From contig CAWHTX010000003.1 of the NCBI GenBank assembly GCA_963832355.1, positions 62,001-126,000 on the forward strand: DNA of 64,000 nt, written 5' to 3'. How positions within the stretch are numbered: the first letter of the stretch is position 1; each line of letters starts with the position of its first letter. Positions 1 through 8,706 of this stretch are shown one piece after another. The notes beneath the pieces were generated by a model. The model searched no databases and was not told the DNA's origin. It saw only the letters and a program-made list of their open reading frames with translations. The DNA is from DATFVA01 sp963832355. Lineage in GTDB: Bacteria > Bacteroidota > Ignavibacteria > Ignavibacteriales > Ignavibacteriaceae. A program made the translations under genes and the position numbers.

Positions 1-118
1 GATCGAAGGTAATTTCATAATGTCCCCGGTTGATGCCCAGCCCGGTAGCCGTATCCAGGTTTCTTACCAGGTAGTTATTTAATTTTAAAAGCAGCGACTT
101 CAGGTCCTTACTTTGCAT
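1..118 (-). CDS. tssH: T6SS ATPase TssH/ClpV, N-terminus only (cut by window edge)
   Basis: An ATG at 118 on the minus strand opens a frame that runs off the left edge after 39 codons. The visible peptide has a short helix, then LNNYLVRNLDTATGLG, then INRGHYEITFD. This matches the start of the ClpV N domain, where family members read roughly 'LN..c.raLe.AaglclsRtHYev..eH'. ClpV is the AAA+ unfoldase that disassembles the contracted TssB/TssC sheath in the cytoplasm. The gene is the last visible member of the T6SS operon, 63 bp after tssG, and genomic order (tssE-F-G-H) supports the call. The AAA+ domains are outside the window, so intactness cannot be judged. Confidence 0.75.
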   Translation of the reverse strand, partial: MQSKDLKSLLLKLNNYLVRNLDTATGLGINRGHYEITFD

Positions 119-181
119 TTAAATCTCCTGTTAGGTTTTTATAATTTTTATTAGCTGAGAGAAAAAGAGGGATATAACAGT

Positions 182-1201
182 CTACGCGAGTTCAGAATTA
201 ATTTCTTCATTGGGGATGTCTACATCAAATTCTTCTATTGAAGGTTTACCGAGCCAAAACGTTGTCCCAAGCTTTAACCTGTCATCATTCCATGAAATGG
301 TTTCAATGGTGTCTGCCTGGATTTTAAACCTTACATCATATTCCAAACCATCGTTGAGATATAGTTTCAATAGTTCATTAAGCCTTTTTGAATTTTCTGT
401 GTGGGGGAGGAAGTTAAGGTAATCTTTAAAGGAAACAGGACCAATCTCTATCCGGATCCTGCTCATATAGTCAGTTGTAGTTTTTCCGACAAAACTGTTT
501 CTGCCGAGGCTGAACTCGCTGCTTCCCAGCGACGGTACATCTACAAGTTCAACCCTCCTTGGTATAAACTCGATAATTTTAAAGGTAAAATTGGGGAAGA
601 TATGCGATAGAAGTATTCTTAAACCTTCCTTGCTCCTTACTCGCTGACTAAAAACACCGGCAAACTTTATCAGGGTGAAATCTGAAAGGTAGGAAGTCTT
701 CTTACCGGAAAATGCACCCCTTCCGATGAAGGAGTTAATCCTTTCCGATATTTTATTATCTGTGTTGTTTAAGTGCAGATAAAAACGATACTTTTTCCAC
801 GATTGATAATACAGCCAGTAGAACCGGTTGTTGAAGATATCAAGAAAATTCTGAAGCGGAATGCTTCCTTCACCGAGTATCTTTTCCTGGAAGACAATCT
901 GTTCATGATAGCATCTCGGCAGGGGGGAATTTATTCCGTAGAGACCAAGAAAAGTAAGAACAAATTTGATTTCATTATCTTCAAGGGTTACTGATTTAAT
1001 ATCTGATGGCGGATATGAATAATACTGGTATGGACGGAACTTCAGACCTTTCTGATCGAAAAGATAGTCCTTTCGGCCGGGATTATCTTTTCTCGTGATA
1101 ATTTCACTCATTAAGACAGCCTGCCAGACATGATATTCAGGTCCTTTCTGCAGGATATCTTCAATTATACCGGAAGTATTTCTCCTATTGCCGGGTTCCA
1201 T
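182..1201 (-). CDS. tssG: T6SS baseplate protein TssG
   Basis: A 339-residue protein of the VasB/ImpH family. TssG is a baseplate wedge subunit that works with TssE, TssF and TssK in the cytoplasm at the inner-membrane complex. Family-typical features are a YYSYPPSD segment near residue 60, a 'GLYGINSPLPRCYHE' stretch near residues 86-100, and the 'FLDIFNNRFYWLYYQSWKKYR' region in the middle. Length is normal for the family (about 300-350). The start lies inside tssF, giving a 37-bp overlap that implies translational coupling. The next methionine is at residue 31, so the upstream start is favoured because the intervening residues belong to the conserved N-terminus. Confidence 0.9.
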   Translation of the reverse strand: MEPGNRRNTSGIIEDILQKGPEYHVWQAVLMSEIITRKDNPGRKDYLFDQKGLKFRPYQYYSYPPSDIKSVTLEDNEIKFVLTFLGLYGINSPLPRCYHEQIVFQEKILGEGSIPLQNFLDIFNNRFYWLYYQSWKKYRFYLHLNNTDNKISERINSFIGRGAFSGKKTSYLSDFTLIKFAGVFSQRVRSKEGLRILLSHIFPNFTFKIIEFIPRRVELVDVPSLGSSEFSLGRNSFVGKTTTDYMSRIRIEIGPVSFKDYLNFLPHTENSKRLNELLKLYLNDGLEYDVRFKIQADTIETISWNDDRLKLGTTFWLGKPSIEEFDVDIPNEEINSELA

Positions 1202-3021
1202 GTGTAGCTTGTTGTTGTACCTGATTCCGAAATTTTTAAAAAAACATATGAATTAATAGTTATGTACTGCGAAAGAAACGAATTTAAAACCATTCCAAAA
1301 AGATTTATTTCTCCCTCACCGTTCTCGAATTCCTTCGAATCCACTTCCAGGTGAAATTCAATTCCCCTGATCAAACTCTGGTTCATTATTTTATTTACCA
1401 GTTTCGGCTTGTGGATCTTCTTTATACTCTCAATCCTTTTTTTGTTGGGATGGGTGGGCGACTTTGCCCAGTTATATAAGTTAAGGATACTCTTAAATGT
1501 ATTCAGCTCTGCGAGAGTTGAAAAACTAACGGATAAATGGGCAATCAACGACCAGAGGTAATTCTGTTTATCAGGACAATTTTGTGTTTCTGTAGGCACT
1601 GTAATGTTATACGCTTCTATACCGGGAGGAAAGTCGATGGGTTCTTTTATTGAACCCGATTCAAGATATGCTGAAGGAAGAAAGCCATTCGACAGCGTTG
1701 CTTCCAGACTGATTGTTTCCCTGGGAAATATTTCCTGTTCCATACTCGGTCCAAACAACCGTATAAAAGTCTCCGACATATCATTCTGAAGCACCTTCCG
1801 TACAACTGAATAAAATCTTTTGAAATTATACTCCGGGCTGGTAGTATCGAGAATGTCATGTGCCGTAATGGGTATATATTTATACTGTTCCGTCCTGTTT
1901 TCGCTGATTCCGCTTACATCGTCAACAGAATAAATTTCGCGGCTCTTCCTCCTGTACAGATCAGGTATTATATAATATTCCGGAAGCCTCTGTGTAACAG
2001 ATACTTCTTCGACCGGTCTCGAAAACAGGTTTACAATAGGGACGCAATTAATATTAATATTATTTTTACCCGGCTGCCTCTCACGCAGCATTTTTCTTGT
2101 AAAATCTATCTTAATCTCAATACTCGACGATTCTCCCGATGCGTTAAACTTATCGAGCCCGTGTATATCTATAAAAAAGAATTTCTCAGGAAAAGCGAAG
2201 TACTCCTGAAGTATCCTGAAGCCCTTAAATGACTGTTTTGCATACGGAAGAATTGAATAATCATCTCCCTTGTATTCCGTCTCTAACGAAAGTTCCGGAA
2301 CCTGTATCTTAAAATCCTCTATTTTTTTAAATTCGGATTTATCGTTTATAACTTCTCTGATTGAAACAGCATCGGCGTACCTGGTTAAGAATAAATGCAG
2401 ATAATACTTTGTTGAAGATGCCCCCTGCAGGTAAATTCTGAATTTTTCCATTTTTAGTGAATTGTAATCGACATTCCTGTCCAGCTGCAGCTTTAATATC
2501 AAAGATGATTTACCCTGGGGAGATTCTTCAACAGAGAGATCTGTAATTCTGATGGGCCTTACAGTAAACTCCTGCGTGGTTCTGAAAATAAACTCCGCTG
2601 GTTCCTCCTTCTCGGTAAGTCTCGAACCATTTCCCGAACCTGATTGAACCTTATATTTCACTCTATATTTTCCGGTCTGGGTCTGGATCTCGCTCCCTTT
2701 TTTAATAACTACAGGGTCGGTTAAAGCTCCGGATTTTATATTGGCCTGGAGGATTGCGCATGAGGGAAAAGTCTTGAGCAGGTGAGGGAACAGTATCTCG
2801 AGGATACCGCCTGCAATCTCCGGAAATTCATCATCCAGTCGCTCATGAATTCTTCCTGCAAGGAATGCAAATCCTTCATATAACCTCTCAACAAAAGGAT
2901 CCTTTCTTTCTCTTTCACTCAAATGGAGCCGGGATCCCAGAGTGGGATGCTTTTTACTGAATTCTTCTCCCGCAGTCTGTAGAAAATTATATTCTCTTTC
3001 GAAGTACCTGTCTGTGCTCAT
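1165..3021 (-). CDS. tssF: T6SS baseplate protein TssF
   Basis: A 618-residue protein of the VasA/ImpG family, the largest wedge component of the T6SS baseplate. The N-terminus 'YFEREYNFLQTAGEEFSKKHP' and the following 'DPFVERLYEGFAFLAGRIHERLDDEFPEIAGGILEILFPHLL' segment are diagnostic of TssF. The C-terminal part, around 'FHLEVDSKEFENGEGEINLFG', resembles the conserved TssF end. Length is typical (about 580-630). Its start codon overlaps the tssE stop by 4 bp (ATGA), and its 3' end overlaps tssG by 37 bp, so the three baseplate genes are tightly coupled. Confidence 0.93.
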   Translation of the reverse strand: MSTDRYFEREYNFLQTAGEEFSKKHPTLGSRLHLSERERKDPFVERLYEGFAFLAGRIHERLDDEFPEIAGGILEILFPHLLKTFPSCAILQANIKSGALTDPVVIKKGSEIQTQTGKYRVKYKVQSGSGNGSRLTEKEEPAEFIFRTTQEFTVRPIRITDLSVEESPQGKSSLILKLQLDRNVDYNSLKMEKFRIYLQGASSTKYYLHLFLTRYADAVSIREVINDKSEFKKIEDFKIQVPELSLETEYKGDDYSILPYAKQSFKGFRILQEYFAFPEKFFFIDIHGLDKFNASGESSSIEIKIDFTRKMLRERQPGKNNININCVPIVNLFSRPVEEVSVTQRLPEYYIIPDLYRRKSREIYSVDDVSGISENRTEQYKYIPITAHDILDTTSPEYNFKRFYSVVRKVLQNDMSETFIRLFGPSMEQEIFPRETISLEATLSNGFLPSAYLESGSIKEPIDFPPGIEAYNITVPTETQNCPDKQNYLWSLIAHLSVSFSTLAELNTFKSILNLYNWAKSPTHPNKKRIESIKKIHKPKLVNKIMNQSLIRGIEFHLEVDSKEFENGEGEINLFGMVLNSFLSQYITINSYVFLKISESGTTTSYTWNPAIGEILPV

Positions 3022-3470
3022 TGGGAATCCTTATCAAAGACGACTTTCGTCCATCCGGTAGTTGAAAACTCAGTTAATAAAATTTCCTGATTTGAACTAT
3101 CCCTTACCTTTATAATTATTTTTAACGAAGCCCTCAGGCTTTTCTGGTCAAATTCGGAATTCTGTATGCGTACTTCGCTGATCCTGGGTTCGTATTTTAA
3201 AATAACTTCCCTGATCTCATTTTTTAATGACTCAACCGGATTGTCTGAAGCCAGATATATCTGTAGGATATCTGAAATACCGAAATCCGGAAGATGAACT
3301 ACGGATCCTCTCCGGGTTGTTAAGATCATACGCAGGTTTTCAATGATGCTCAGACTTAACTTCTGATCTTCTGTCAGGTGTTCAAACTGCTGCGGTCCGA
3401 TCTCATCCGGATTGACAGTCTCAGCAACAAATTGTCCGAGGAGAATATTATATAGGCTTAGATTTTTCAA
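3018..3470 (-). CDS. tssE: T6SS baseplate protein TssE (gp25-like)
   Basis: A 150-residue gp25-like lysozyme-fold protein that starts sheath polymerisation in the T6SS baseplate. The diagnostic region 'NLRMILTTRRGSVVHLPDFGI' near residue 46 matches the phage gp25/TssE signature (N-L..lLnTR.Gs....dyGl). A run of 'ILKYEPRISEVRI' near residue 90 is the second conserved block. Its stop overlaps tssF by 4 bp. It lies 85 bp downstream of hcp, and that gap holds a strong hairpin, so tssE is probably read through at a lower level than hcp. Confidence 0.92.
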   Translation of the reverse strand: MKNLSLYNILLGQFVAETVNPDEIGPQQFEHLTEDQKLSLSIIENLRMILTTRRGSVVHLPDFGISDILQIYLASDNPVESLKNEIREVILKYEPRISEVRIQNSEFDQKSLRASLKIIIKVRDSSNQEILLTEFSTTGWTKVVFDKDSQ

Positions 3471-3491
3471 GGCTCAGAGTTTAAAATTGAA

Positions 3492-3540
3492 AGGGTGGAT
3501 TATAAGACGACTAATTATGTATACTAAAATAATCCACCCT
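3492..3540 (-). terminator. Hairpin between hcp and tssE (attenuator or mRNA-stabilising stem)
   Basis: Arms 3492-3503 (AGGGTGGATTAT) and 3529-3540 (ATAATCCACCCT) are perfect 12-bp reverse complements around a 25-nt loop. The stem begins 15 bp past the hcp stop. On the minus strand it is followed by a mixed T-rich stretch (TTTCAATTTTAAAC) rather than a clean U-tract, so partial termination or 3'-end protection is more likely than full termination. Hcp is needed in great excess over baseplate subunits, which fits a stem placed exactly here. Confidence 0.65.
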
Positions 3541-3555
3541 GTTAAATCAGGATTT

Positions 3556-4041
3556 TCAACCAGGAAGTTTAAATGAGAAGAATCCCTGATCGGAGAATAA
3601 AGTGCTTGCTTTTACGTGTTCCCATTCAGCGCTTTCAGCTACGAGGTGAATCCGTTCCAGGTGAGCAATATCCATTTTAGAAGTTTCAGCGGATGAAGGC
3701 ATCATATCCTCAACCTCAATGACTCTGGCATTGGTAAGGGTATATTTGAAGTATACAGTCTCCTTACCTGTTGCTTCAGCTATTTCGTATAGAGAAATAA
3801 CTACGCTTTGAAATACCTGGCCTTCGGCACAGTACTGGTACATGAAAGGCGTCAGTTTATCTATCTCCTTAAGAACCATGAACGGTTCATAAATTCTGCT
3901 GCCAGTAACCTCGCCGTTTGTATTAGTAGGTAATTTGATTTTTTGGGAAAATTCCAGAACAGTACAGGATCCATTAGGACGTGGACCTTCAAGATCATTT
4001 CCTTCAGCGTCCTTGAATAGTATCTCACCTTTTACGGCCAT
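3556..4041 (-). CDS. hcp: T6SS inner-tube protein Hcp (TssD)
   Basis: A 161-residue Hcp-family protein. Hcp hexamers stack to form the inner tube propelled by sheath contraction and serve as carriers for small effectors. The 'GSRIYEPFMVLKEIDKLTP' block near residues 47-66 and the 'YFKYTLTNARVIEVE' strand near residues 97-111 are typical Hcp signatures. There is no C-terminal extension that would make it an 'evolved' Hcp with an effector domain. It is encoded in the main operon between tssC and tssE, and a 12-bp stem hairpin follows its stop. The purine-rich GAGGTACGTC just before the ATG could serve as ribosome binding site. Confidence 0.93.
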   Translation of the reverse strand: MAVKGEILFKDAEGNDLEGPRPNGSCTVLEFSQKIKLPTNTNGEVTGSRIYEPFMVLKEIDKLTPFMYQYCAEGQVFQSVVISLYEIAEATGKETVYFKYTLTNARVIEVEDMMPSSAETSKMDIAHLERIHLVAESAEWEHVKASTLFSDQGFFSFKLPG

Positions 4042-4106
4042 GACGTACCTCCAAATAAGTTTATGTTTTGTTTATTAAATAATACTATGATCTTTAATTA
4101 TGGTGT

Positions 4107-5573
4107 TTATGCTTCTTCACCCGAATGGTATGCTATAAGCTTCAGGTTTACATCCATACCGGTTATAGCTACATGTGGCCTGAATTCCGCACTGATCTGG
4201 AAAAATCCGGGCCTTTCTTTAAGTTCTGTTACATCCAGTTTGTATGATCTAAGGGGCTTTTCAGCCACTATTTTTTCAGCCGGATTAGGCATATCAACTA
4301 CAAGCGTATCAAGCCAGCTTGACATATCCTTCTTAATCTCACCGGCTCCCGCATTTTTACCTACGAAGACTAACTGACGATACTTCAGGTAATGGGCTAT
4401 CCTGGTAACAAGCATTGTGTATTGAAGCCTGGATCCCACCGAGAAATTCGCAGTTGCCGCAGGATCATTCTTTATTTGTTTGGGTCTGTTTGCTGAAGGC
4501 GTCTCGAAGAAGCAGGCATAATCAGTTCTGTCCCAGTGGGCCAGCGGAATAAATCCCAGATCGCAAAGTTCCGAATCTTTTGCCTGACCAACAGAAGCTT
4601 CAAGCGGAACTTTAAGTTTTGTCTGACCATGTTCTTCGTAAGTTGGAACAGGAAGATTCTCTACTTTTCCGCCTGATTCTACACCGACAATTTTAACGCT
4701 CCATCCCCACTTCTCGAAGCTTTTTACCATATTCGAAGCAAGCGCGAATGAAGTGCTGCACCAGAGGCTGTTATCGGTTCCCCCCCTCATCACATTTTCT
4801 GAATAGTTGAAGTTTTTAGTCGGTTCTGCTTCTGCATTATAGGGCAGGCGTCCCAGGAACCTTGGAAGGGTTAACCCGATATACTTTGAACGGTCGTCAT
4901 CCCTGAAAGCACGCCAGGAAGCATAAGCCGCCCCTTCTTTAAGCTGCTCGGGAAGAAAACGATTGTTCATTACGTCCGTCATATTTTTTTCACCGAAGAA
5001 CTGTGCAGATGCATTACCTATAATTGGAAGTTGTGCAGATTCTCCGAGAACTGACAGATGCTGAAGCAGTGAAATATCCTGGGGATTGTTTTCAAACTGG
5101 AAATCGCTTACGATGGCTGTGTATGAATGACCTCCGACCTTGTCGTATGCACCCCAGTATATATGATGCCACAAACCTGAATCTTTTTCATATCCTTCAC
5201 CCAATGCAGCATCATTAAGATCTTCATAAAGCTCTTCTTTAGATACATCAAGCAGTTCAAATTTCACCGGTTTGCTGAACTCGGTATTTTGCACAAGGAA
5301 TAAAAGTCCCCGCCAGGTCGACTCAAGTTCCTGAAAGTCATCATGATGTAAAATCTCATCCATCTGGGCACTGAGTACCGTATCAAGATCTGCTATATAG
5401 GAATCCACAAGGGCCCCGGTGATTTTGAAAACCTCAGATTCTTTTCCGACCTTGCCTATAAATTCGGCCACTGCCGATTTCTTTGAATCGTCCAGCAAGG
5501 ATATTAACTTATCAACAGAACTTTGTTCGGTCACCTGACCCTGTTCCGTTTCTTCTGATTTTTCTTTAGCCAT
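4107..5573 (-). CDS. tssC: T6SS sheath large subunit TssC (VipB)
   Basis: A 488-residue EvpB/VipB family protein. With TssB it forms the contractile sheath around the Hcp tube in the cytoplasm. Characteristic stretches are 'ILHHDDFQELESTWRGLLFLV' near residue 74, 'GLTLPRFLGRLPY' near residue 228, and 'LWCSTSFALASNMVKSFEKWGW' near residue 270. Length is normal for the family (about 490-500). It follows tssB by 47 bp. The acidic, glutamine-rich first 20 residues before the conserved core are normal for TssC. Confidence 0.95.
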   Translation of the reverse strand: MAKEKSEETEQGQVTEQSSVDKLISLLDDSKKSAVAEFIGKVGKESEVFKITGALVDSYIADLDTVLSAQMDEILHHDDFQELESTWRGLLFLVQNTEFSKPVKFELLDVSKEELYEDLNDAALGEGYEKDSGLWHHIYWGAYDKVGGHSYTAIVSDFQFENNPQDISLLQHLSVLGESAQLPIIGNASAQFFGEKNMTDVMNNRFLPEQLKEGAAYASWRAFRDDDRSKYIGLTLPRFLGRLPYNAEAEPTKNFNYSENVMRGGTDNSLWCSTSFALASNMVKSFEKWGWSVKIVGVESGGKVENLPVPTYEEHGQTKLKVPLEASVGQAKDSELCDLGFIPLAHWDRTDYACFFETPSANRPKQIKNDPAATANFSVGSRLQYTMLVTRIAHYLKYRQLVFVGKNAGAGEIKKDMSSWLDTLVVDMPNPAEKIVAEKPLRSYKLDVTELKERPGFFQISAEFRPHVAITGMDVNLKLIAYHSGEEA

Positions 5574-5620
5574 TTTAATTAAACCTCCGTTTACAAAAGT
5601 TAAATTTCAAAATTCATTTA

Positions 5621-6121
5621 TTACTTTTTATCCTGGGAGCCAAGTTTAGCCATCAGGTCGTCGATGCTGGCACCGCCGTCTTTTAAGACGCCTTCCAGAG
5701 CTTTTTTCAGGTTGGCATCTTTCAGAACAGCAAGTTTGAGCTCTTTCAATCTCTCCCTTGCCTCAAGCAGCTTCTGCAGAGGTTCAACTTTTTTAACTAT
5801 CTCATCAGGGTGAAAATCCTTGATGTCCTGGAAGTCAAGTTTAACTTCCATTTTGGCTTCGGGATCATCGGAAAGTTTGTTCGGAACCGTCATTTTCAGC
5901 TTCGGGTTAAGATCCTTAAGCACTCTCTTGTAATCTCCCTTATTCCCTATAGTCCGCAGTCTGCGGTCTTTAACGGGGGGCTGACTTCCGGGTTCGCTTT
6001 TACTAAAGTTCCCGGTAATGAGCATACGGTAATCAAGCTCGACACTTTCCTTGGCATCGCTGCTGGGGAGAATGGCGACTTTTACACGTTGTGCGATCTT
6101 TGGTGCAACCGGTCTTGCCAT
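5621..6121 (-). CDS. tssB: T6SS sheath small subunit TssB (VipA)
   Basis: A 166-residue VipA/ImpB family protein, partner of TssC in the contractile sheath. It shows the family's N-terminal 'RVKVAILPSSDAKESVELDYRMLITGNFS' style start (residues 12-40), the 'LKMTVPNKLSDDPEAKMEVKLDF' segment near residue 75, and a 'FHPDEIVKKVEPLQKLLEARERL' block near residue 103. Order tssB-tssC-hcp is the universal T6SS arrangement. The start follows the tssA stop by only 3 bp, so the two are probably co-translated. Confidence 0.95.
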   Translation of the reverse strand: MARPVAPKIAQRVKVAILPSSDAKESVELDYRMLITGNFSKSEPGSQPPVKDRRLRTIGNKGDYKRVLKDLNPKLKMTVPNKLSDDPEAKMEVKLDFQDIKDFHPDEIVKKVEPLQKLLEARERLKELKLAVLKDANLKKALEGVLKDGGASIDDLMAKLGSQDKK

Positions 6122-6124
6122 ATT

Positions 6125-7792
6125 CTACTTCCTCCTTTTATGTTTTTGTTGTTCTAAATTTATTGCCAAAACTGCATTGTATTTTGCTATCTTATAGTAC
6201 AATTCTTCCTGTTGTTTTTCCAGGTTAATTTTTCCTGCTTCATTATCAGCGGTAAAAAGTATCTGAACATTGGTAAGATATAATGCCTGCCATACCGCGG
6301 TACATAATGCCGGCTCCCATTCCGATAATTTTAATGCTTCAATCATTCTGTTCAGTTCCTCAAGACTAACTTTCGCCACATTATATTGCTTCGCTTCATA
6401 GCAGAATTTCGCAATGTTTAAACGCCTCAGGAATTTACCTTTCATCCTTTCCTCTGCACTAAGTCTATCCTGCATAGATTTAAGGTTCGGCTCAAATTTT
6501 TTCGGCAGGTCTTTTACAGCATCTTCGTATTCTTTATTAATTTCCTCGTATGTTTCATCCACAATTACCGGGGCTGCTGATGCTCCCTGATCTCCGCCTG
6601 CAGAACCTGCCGTCGTGCTTACGGAAATCTGATCCAGCCATGTTAATGTATCTTTATCTGCGAAGGGAATCTCACCTCCCGAATATTTGAGCTTCGGCAG
6701 TTCAGGAAGTCTTTTTATCAGCCGTGACAGATGATATTTAATGTCATTTGCCGCCCCGGCATAACTGCCTCCCTTGTTTTCAAGCGCGTTAACAAGGTAT
6801 CTCTGAGCATCAAACCAATAGCGGAATTCACTGTTATCTTTCAGGAATTCAAGCTCAACCCTGGGGATCAGAACATCGCTTTTATTTTCATTGTGCCAGT
6901 TGATAAGAAGTTTTCTGATTATTTCATTAGGCGGTTCTATGTTCGTGATCTTTTCTTCTGAGGACGGCACTGCCAGCGTGCTCCATATCAGTTGTCTTGC
7001 TAAACCAAAGGCAAAAAAGGATTCAGGAACCCTTTCAATAGTTTCGCTGTCCTGTATTATCTCGTAGAAGTAAGAAATTGTTCTTCTAAGCTGAATGCTG
7101 ATCTCATCTTCTGATGCAGCCCTCGCTGTTTTTACAACAGGCTGTTCTTCTCTTACAGGGGGAGGGGCAGATGACGGCCTTTTCGCAGCTGGCGGCGGGG
7201 AAGAAGATTTGTTTTCCTGAGCGGTAGGAGAATTAAGTGCCTTCCCGGCGGTTTTGACATGTTCTGAAATAGTATCCTGAAGGTTTTGCATAACCGGGAC
7301 ATTTTCAGGCATCAATTTTTCGCATTCCGCAACAATAAGGTTTATTAACTCACTGATCCTGAGCACCTCCGAAGCATTAGATTTATTTACTTTGTCTCTT
7401 TCTATCAACTTCGTGACCCTGGAAGTATTCAGGAATTGAATAGCTTTGCTCCTGTGAGAGATGTTTTTTGGGAACAAGTCATCCCCGAATTTTTTCAACA
7501 TCTGATAAACCAGTTCCAGTCCGTTCCTGAATCCTTTCAGCTGCTCCGTTCTGTACAGAGCAAAGCACAGCCATGAAGCCACTTTAATATCCTTACTCTT
7601 TTCTTTCAGGATAAGATCGGAGAGTTCAATCCAGTTTTTGTAATCGGGAACCGTCTTGGGAAATTCCATATTCAGTTTAAAATATTCCTCATCATTTGAC
7701 GCATCCTGTCCTGCGGGTGAATCTCCCGGTATTGGTTCAAGGAATTCTTTCACATATTCTGATATTTCGTGTTCTGTCAGTATTTCCGTCAT
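6125..7792 (-). CDS. tssA: T6SS protein TssA (ImpA N-terminal domain)
   Basis: A 555-residue TssA. The ImpA N-terminal domain covers about residues 15-140 ('PIPGDSPAGQDASNDEEYFKL', then a 'DIKVASWLCFALYRTEQLKGF' helix pair). A low-complexity proline/serine linker (about residues 188-213) follows, then a VasL/VasJ-like middle and C-terminal helical region. TssA docks on the membrane complex and baseplate and coordinates tube and sheath growth from the cytoplasm. The length places it with long TssA forms; I cannot assign which C-terminal class it belongs to from sight alone. The gene lies between tagF and tssB. Confidence 0.88.
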   Translation of the reverse strand: MTEILTEHEISEYVKEFLEPIPGDSPAGQDASNDEEYFKLNMEFPKTVPDYKNWIELSDLILKEKSKDIKVASWLCFALYRTEQLKGFRNGLELVYQMLKKFGDDLFPKNISHRSKAIQFLNTSRVTKLIERDKVNKSNASEVLRISELINLIVAECEKLMPENVPVMQNLQDTISEHVKTAGKALNSPTAQENKSSSPPPAAKRPSSAPPPVREEQPVVKTARAASEDEISIQLRRTISYFYEIIQDSETIERVPESFFAFGLARQLIWSTLAVPSSEEKITNIEPPNEIIRKLLINWHNENKSDVLIPRVELEFLKDNSEFRYWFDAQRYLVNALENKGGSYAGAANDIKYHLSRLIKRLPELPKLKYSGGEIPFADKDTLTWLDQISVSTTAGSAGGDQGASAAPVIVDETYEEINKEYEDAVKDLPKKFEPNLKSMQDRLSAEERMKGKFLRRLNIAKFCYEAKQYNVAKVSLEELNRMIEALKLSEWEPALCTAVWQALYLTNVQILFTADNEAGKINLEKQQEELYYKIAKYNAVLAINLEQQKHKRRK

Positions 7793-7815
7793 AAAATCAG
7801 CCTTACTTTTAACAG

Positions 7816-8688
7816 TTAAAGAAAACTTAAAATGCTTTCAGGAGAAGAGTCGGATTCTGTAAGCTGGTTTTCTTCCCCGGATGAAATATTTATTATTCTT
7901 TTATCCTCAGCACCGGGTGAGATCAGATCAATGAAATTAACCATTCGGAGTTTGAATGGAAAGATAATTACATTGAACATGGAATCAGTGTCTTTATTCC
8001 AGAAAATTGATGTTTGTACTGCGGGGAGATTTAATTTGTGATTCAACATTTTTATAAATACAGCAGTATCGAATCTGAGACTGGACTCATCTGAATTAAA
8101 GAAAATCCTGATACCGGAGGCGTCGGAATCGGGAAGATTTATTTCTTGGAGATACCTGGCACTTATTCCCGTTCTCCCGGTGAAACTTTTTAAAGTTGTG
8201 GAAGAAAGAAATTGCTGAAAACTCCGGCTGAGGGAATCCTCTTTTATATATTCAGGATTTAAACTTTTTAATACTATGTTAAGCTCATTAAGGTTTTCTT
8301 CTTTGCGGATATGATAATCAAGTGAATTCAGAATTTCTTCCAGCATACCCGGAACAAGAGCTATATCGGTGAAATATTTTAATGCTGTTACTGAAAAAAC
8401 TACCAGGGGAAATTCTCTTCCGCTTTTATCATAACTGGAATATATTAATCCTGCAGCTGCCCTCCCGGTCGACTGAAAGGGGATATAAAATCTGGTGGGG
8501 GGCAATGCTTCGTATTTTTGCTTCCAGTCGTTTCTAAGTTTCAACCGGGCTTCTGCAAGACCGTCCTGGATCCATTTGTCTATGAACAGTACTTCCGGCA
8601 ATCCCGAGTTGAATTTGATGAAATCACTGAAAGCGGGGAGCTTTCCGAAATACCCCGCTTCAAACTCTTTATTATTCTTCTTAAGCAA
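7816..8688 (-). CDS. tagF: T6SS accessory protein TagF
   Basis: A 290-residue protein whose N-terminal part is the TagF/ImpM fold: 'GYFGKLPAFSDFIKFNSG' (residues about 13-30) followed by 'WIQDGLAEAR' and 'YIPFQSTGRAAAGLIYSSYDKSGREFPLVVFS' (about residues 68-100). TagF represses T6SS assembly post-translationally, in known systems by binding the FHA protein, and is relieved by the threonine phosphorylation pathway. Here both tagF and an FHA gene are present, but no PpkA kinase or PppA phosphatase gene is seen in the window. There is no PppA fusion at the C-terminus. Confidence 0.88.
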   Translation of the reverse strand: MLKKNNKEFEAGYFGKLPAFSDFIKFNSGLPEVLFIDKWIQDGLAEARLKLRNDWKQKYEALPPTRFYIPFQSTGRAAAGLIYSSYDKSGREFPLVVFSVTALKYFTDIALVPGMLEEILNSLDYHIRKEENLNELNIVLKSLNPEYIKEDSLSRSFQQFLSSTTLKSFTGRTGISARYLQEINLPDSDASGIRIFFNSDESSLRFDTAVFIKMLNHKLNLPAVQTSIFWNKDTDSMFNVIIFPFKLRMVNFIDLISPGAEDKRIINISSGEENQLTESDSSPESILSFL

Positions 8689-8706
8689 ATGTATCCGGAA
8701 CTTATT

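Noticed and set aside
1858..2232. 124-codon frame antisense to tssF
   Set aside because: Shadow of tssF; no family match and no ribosome site.
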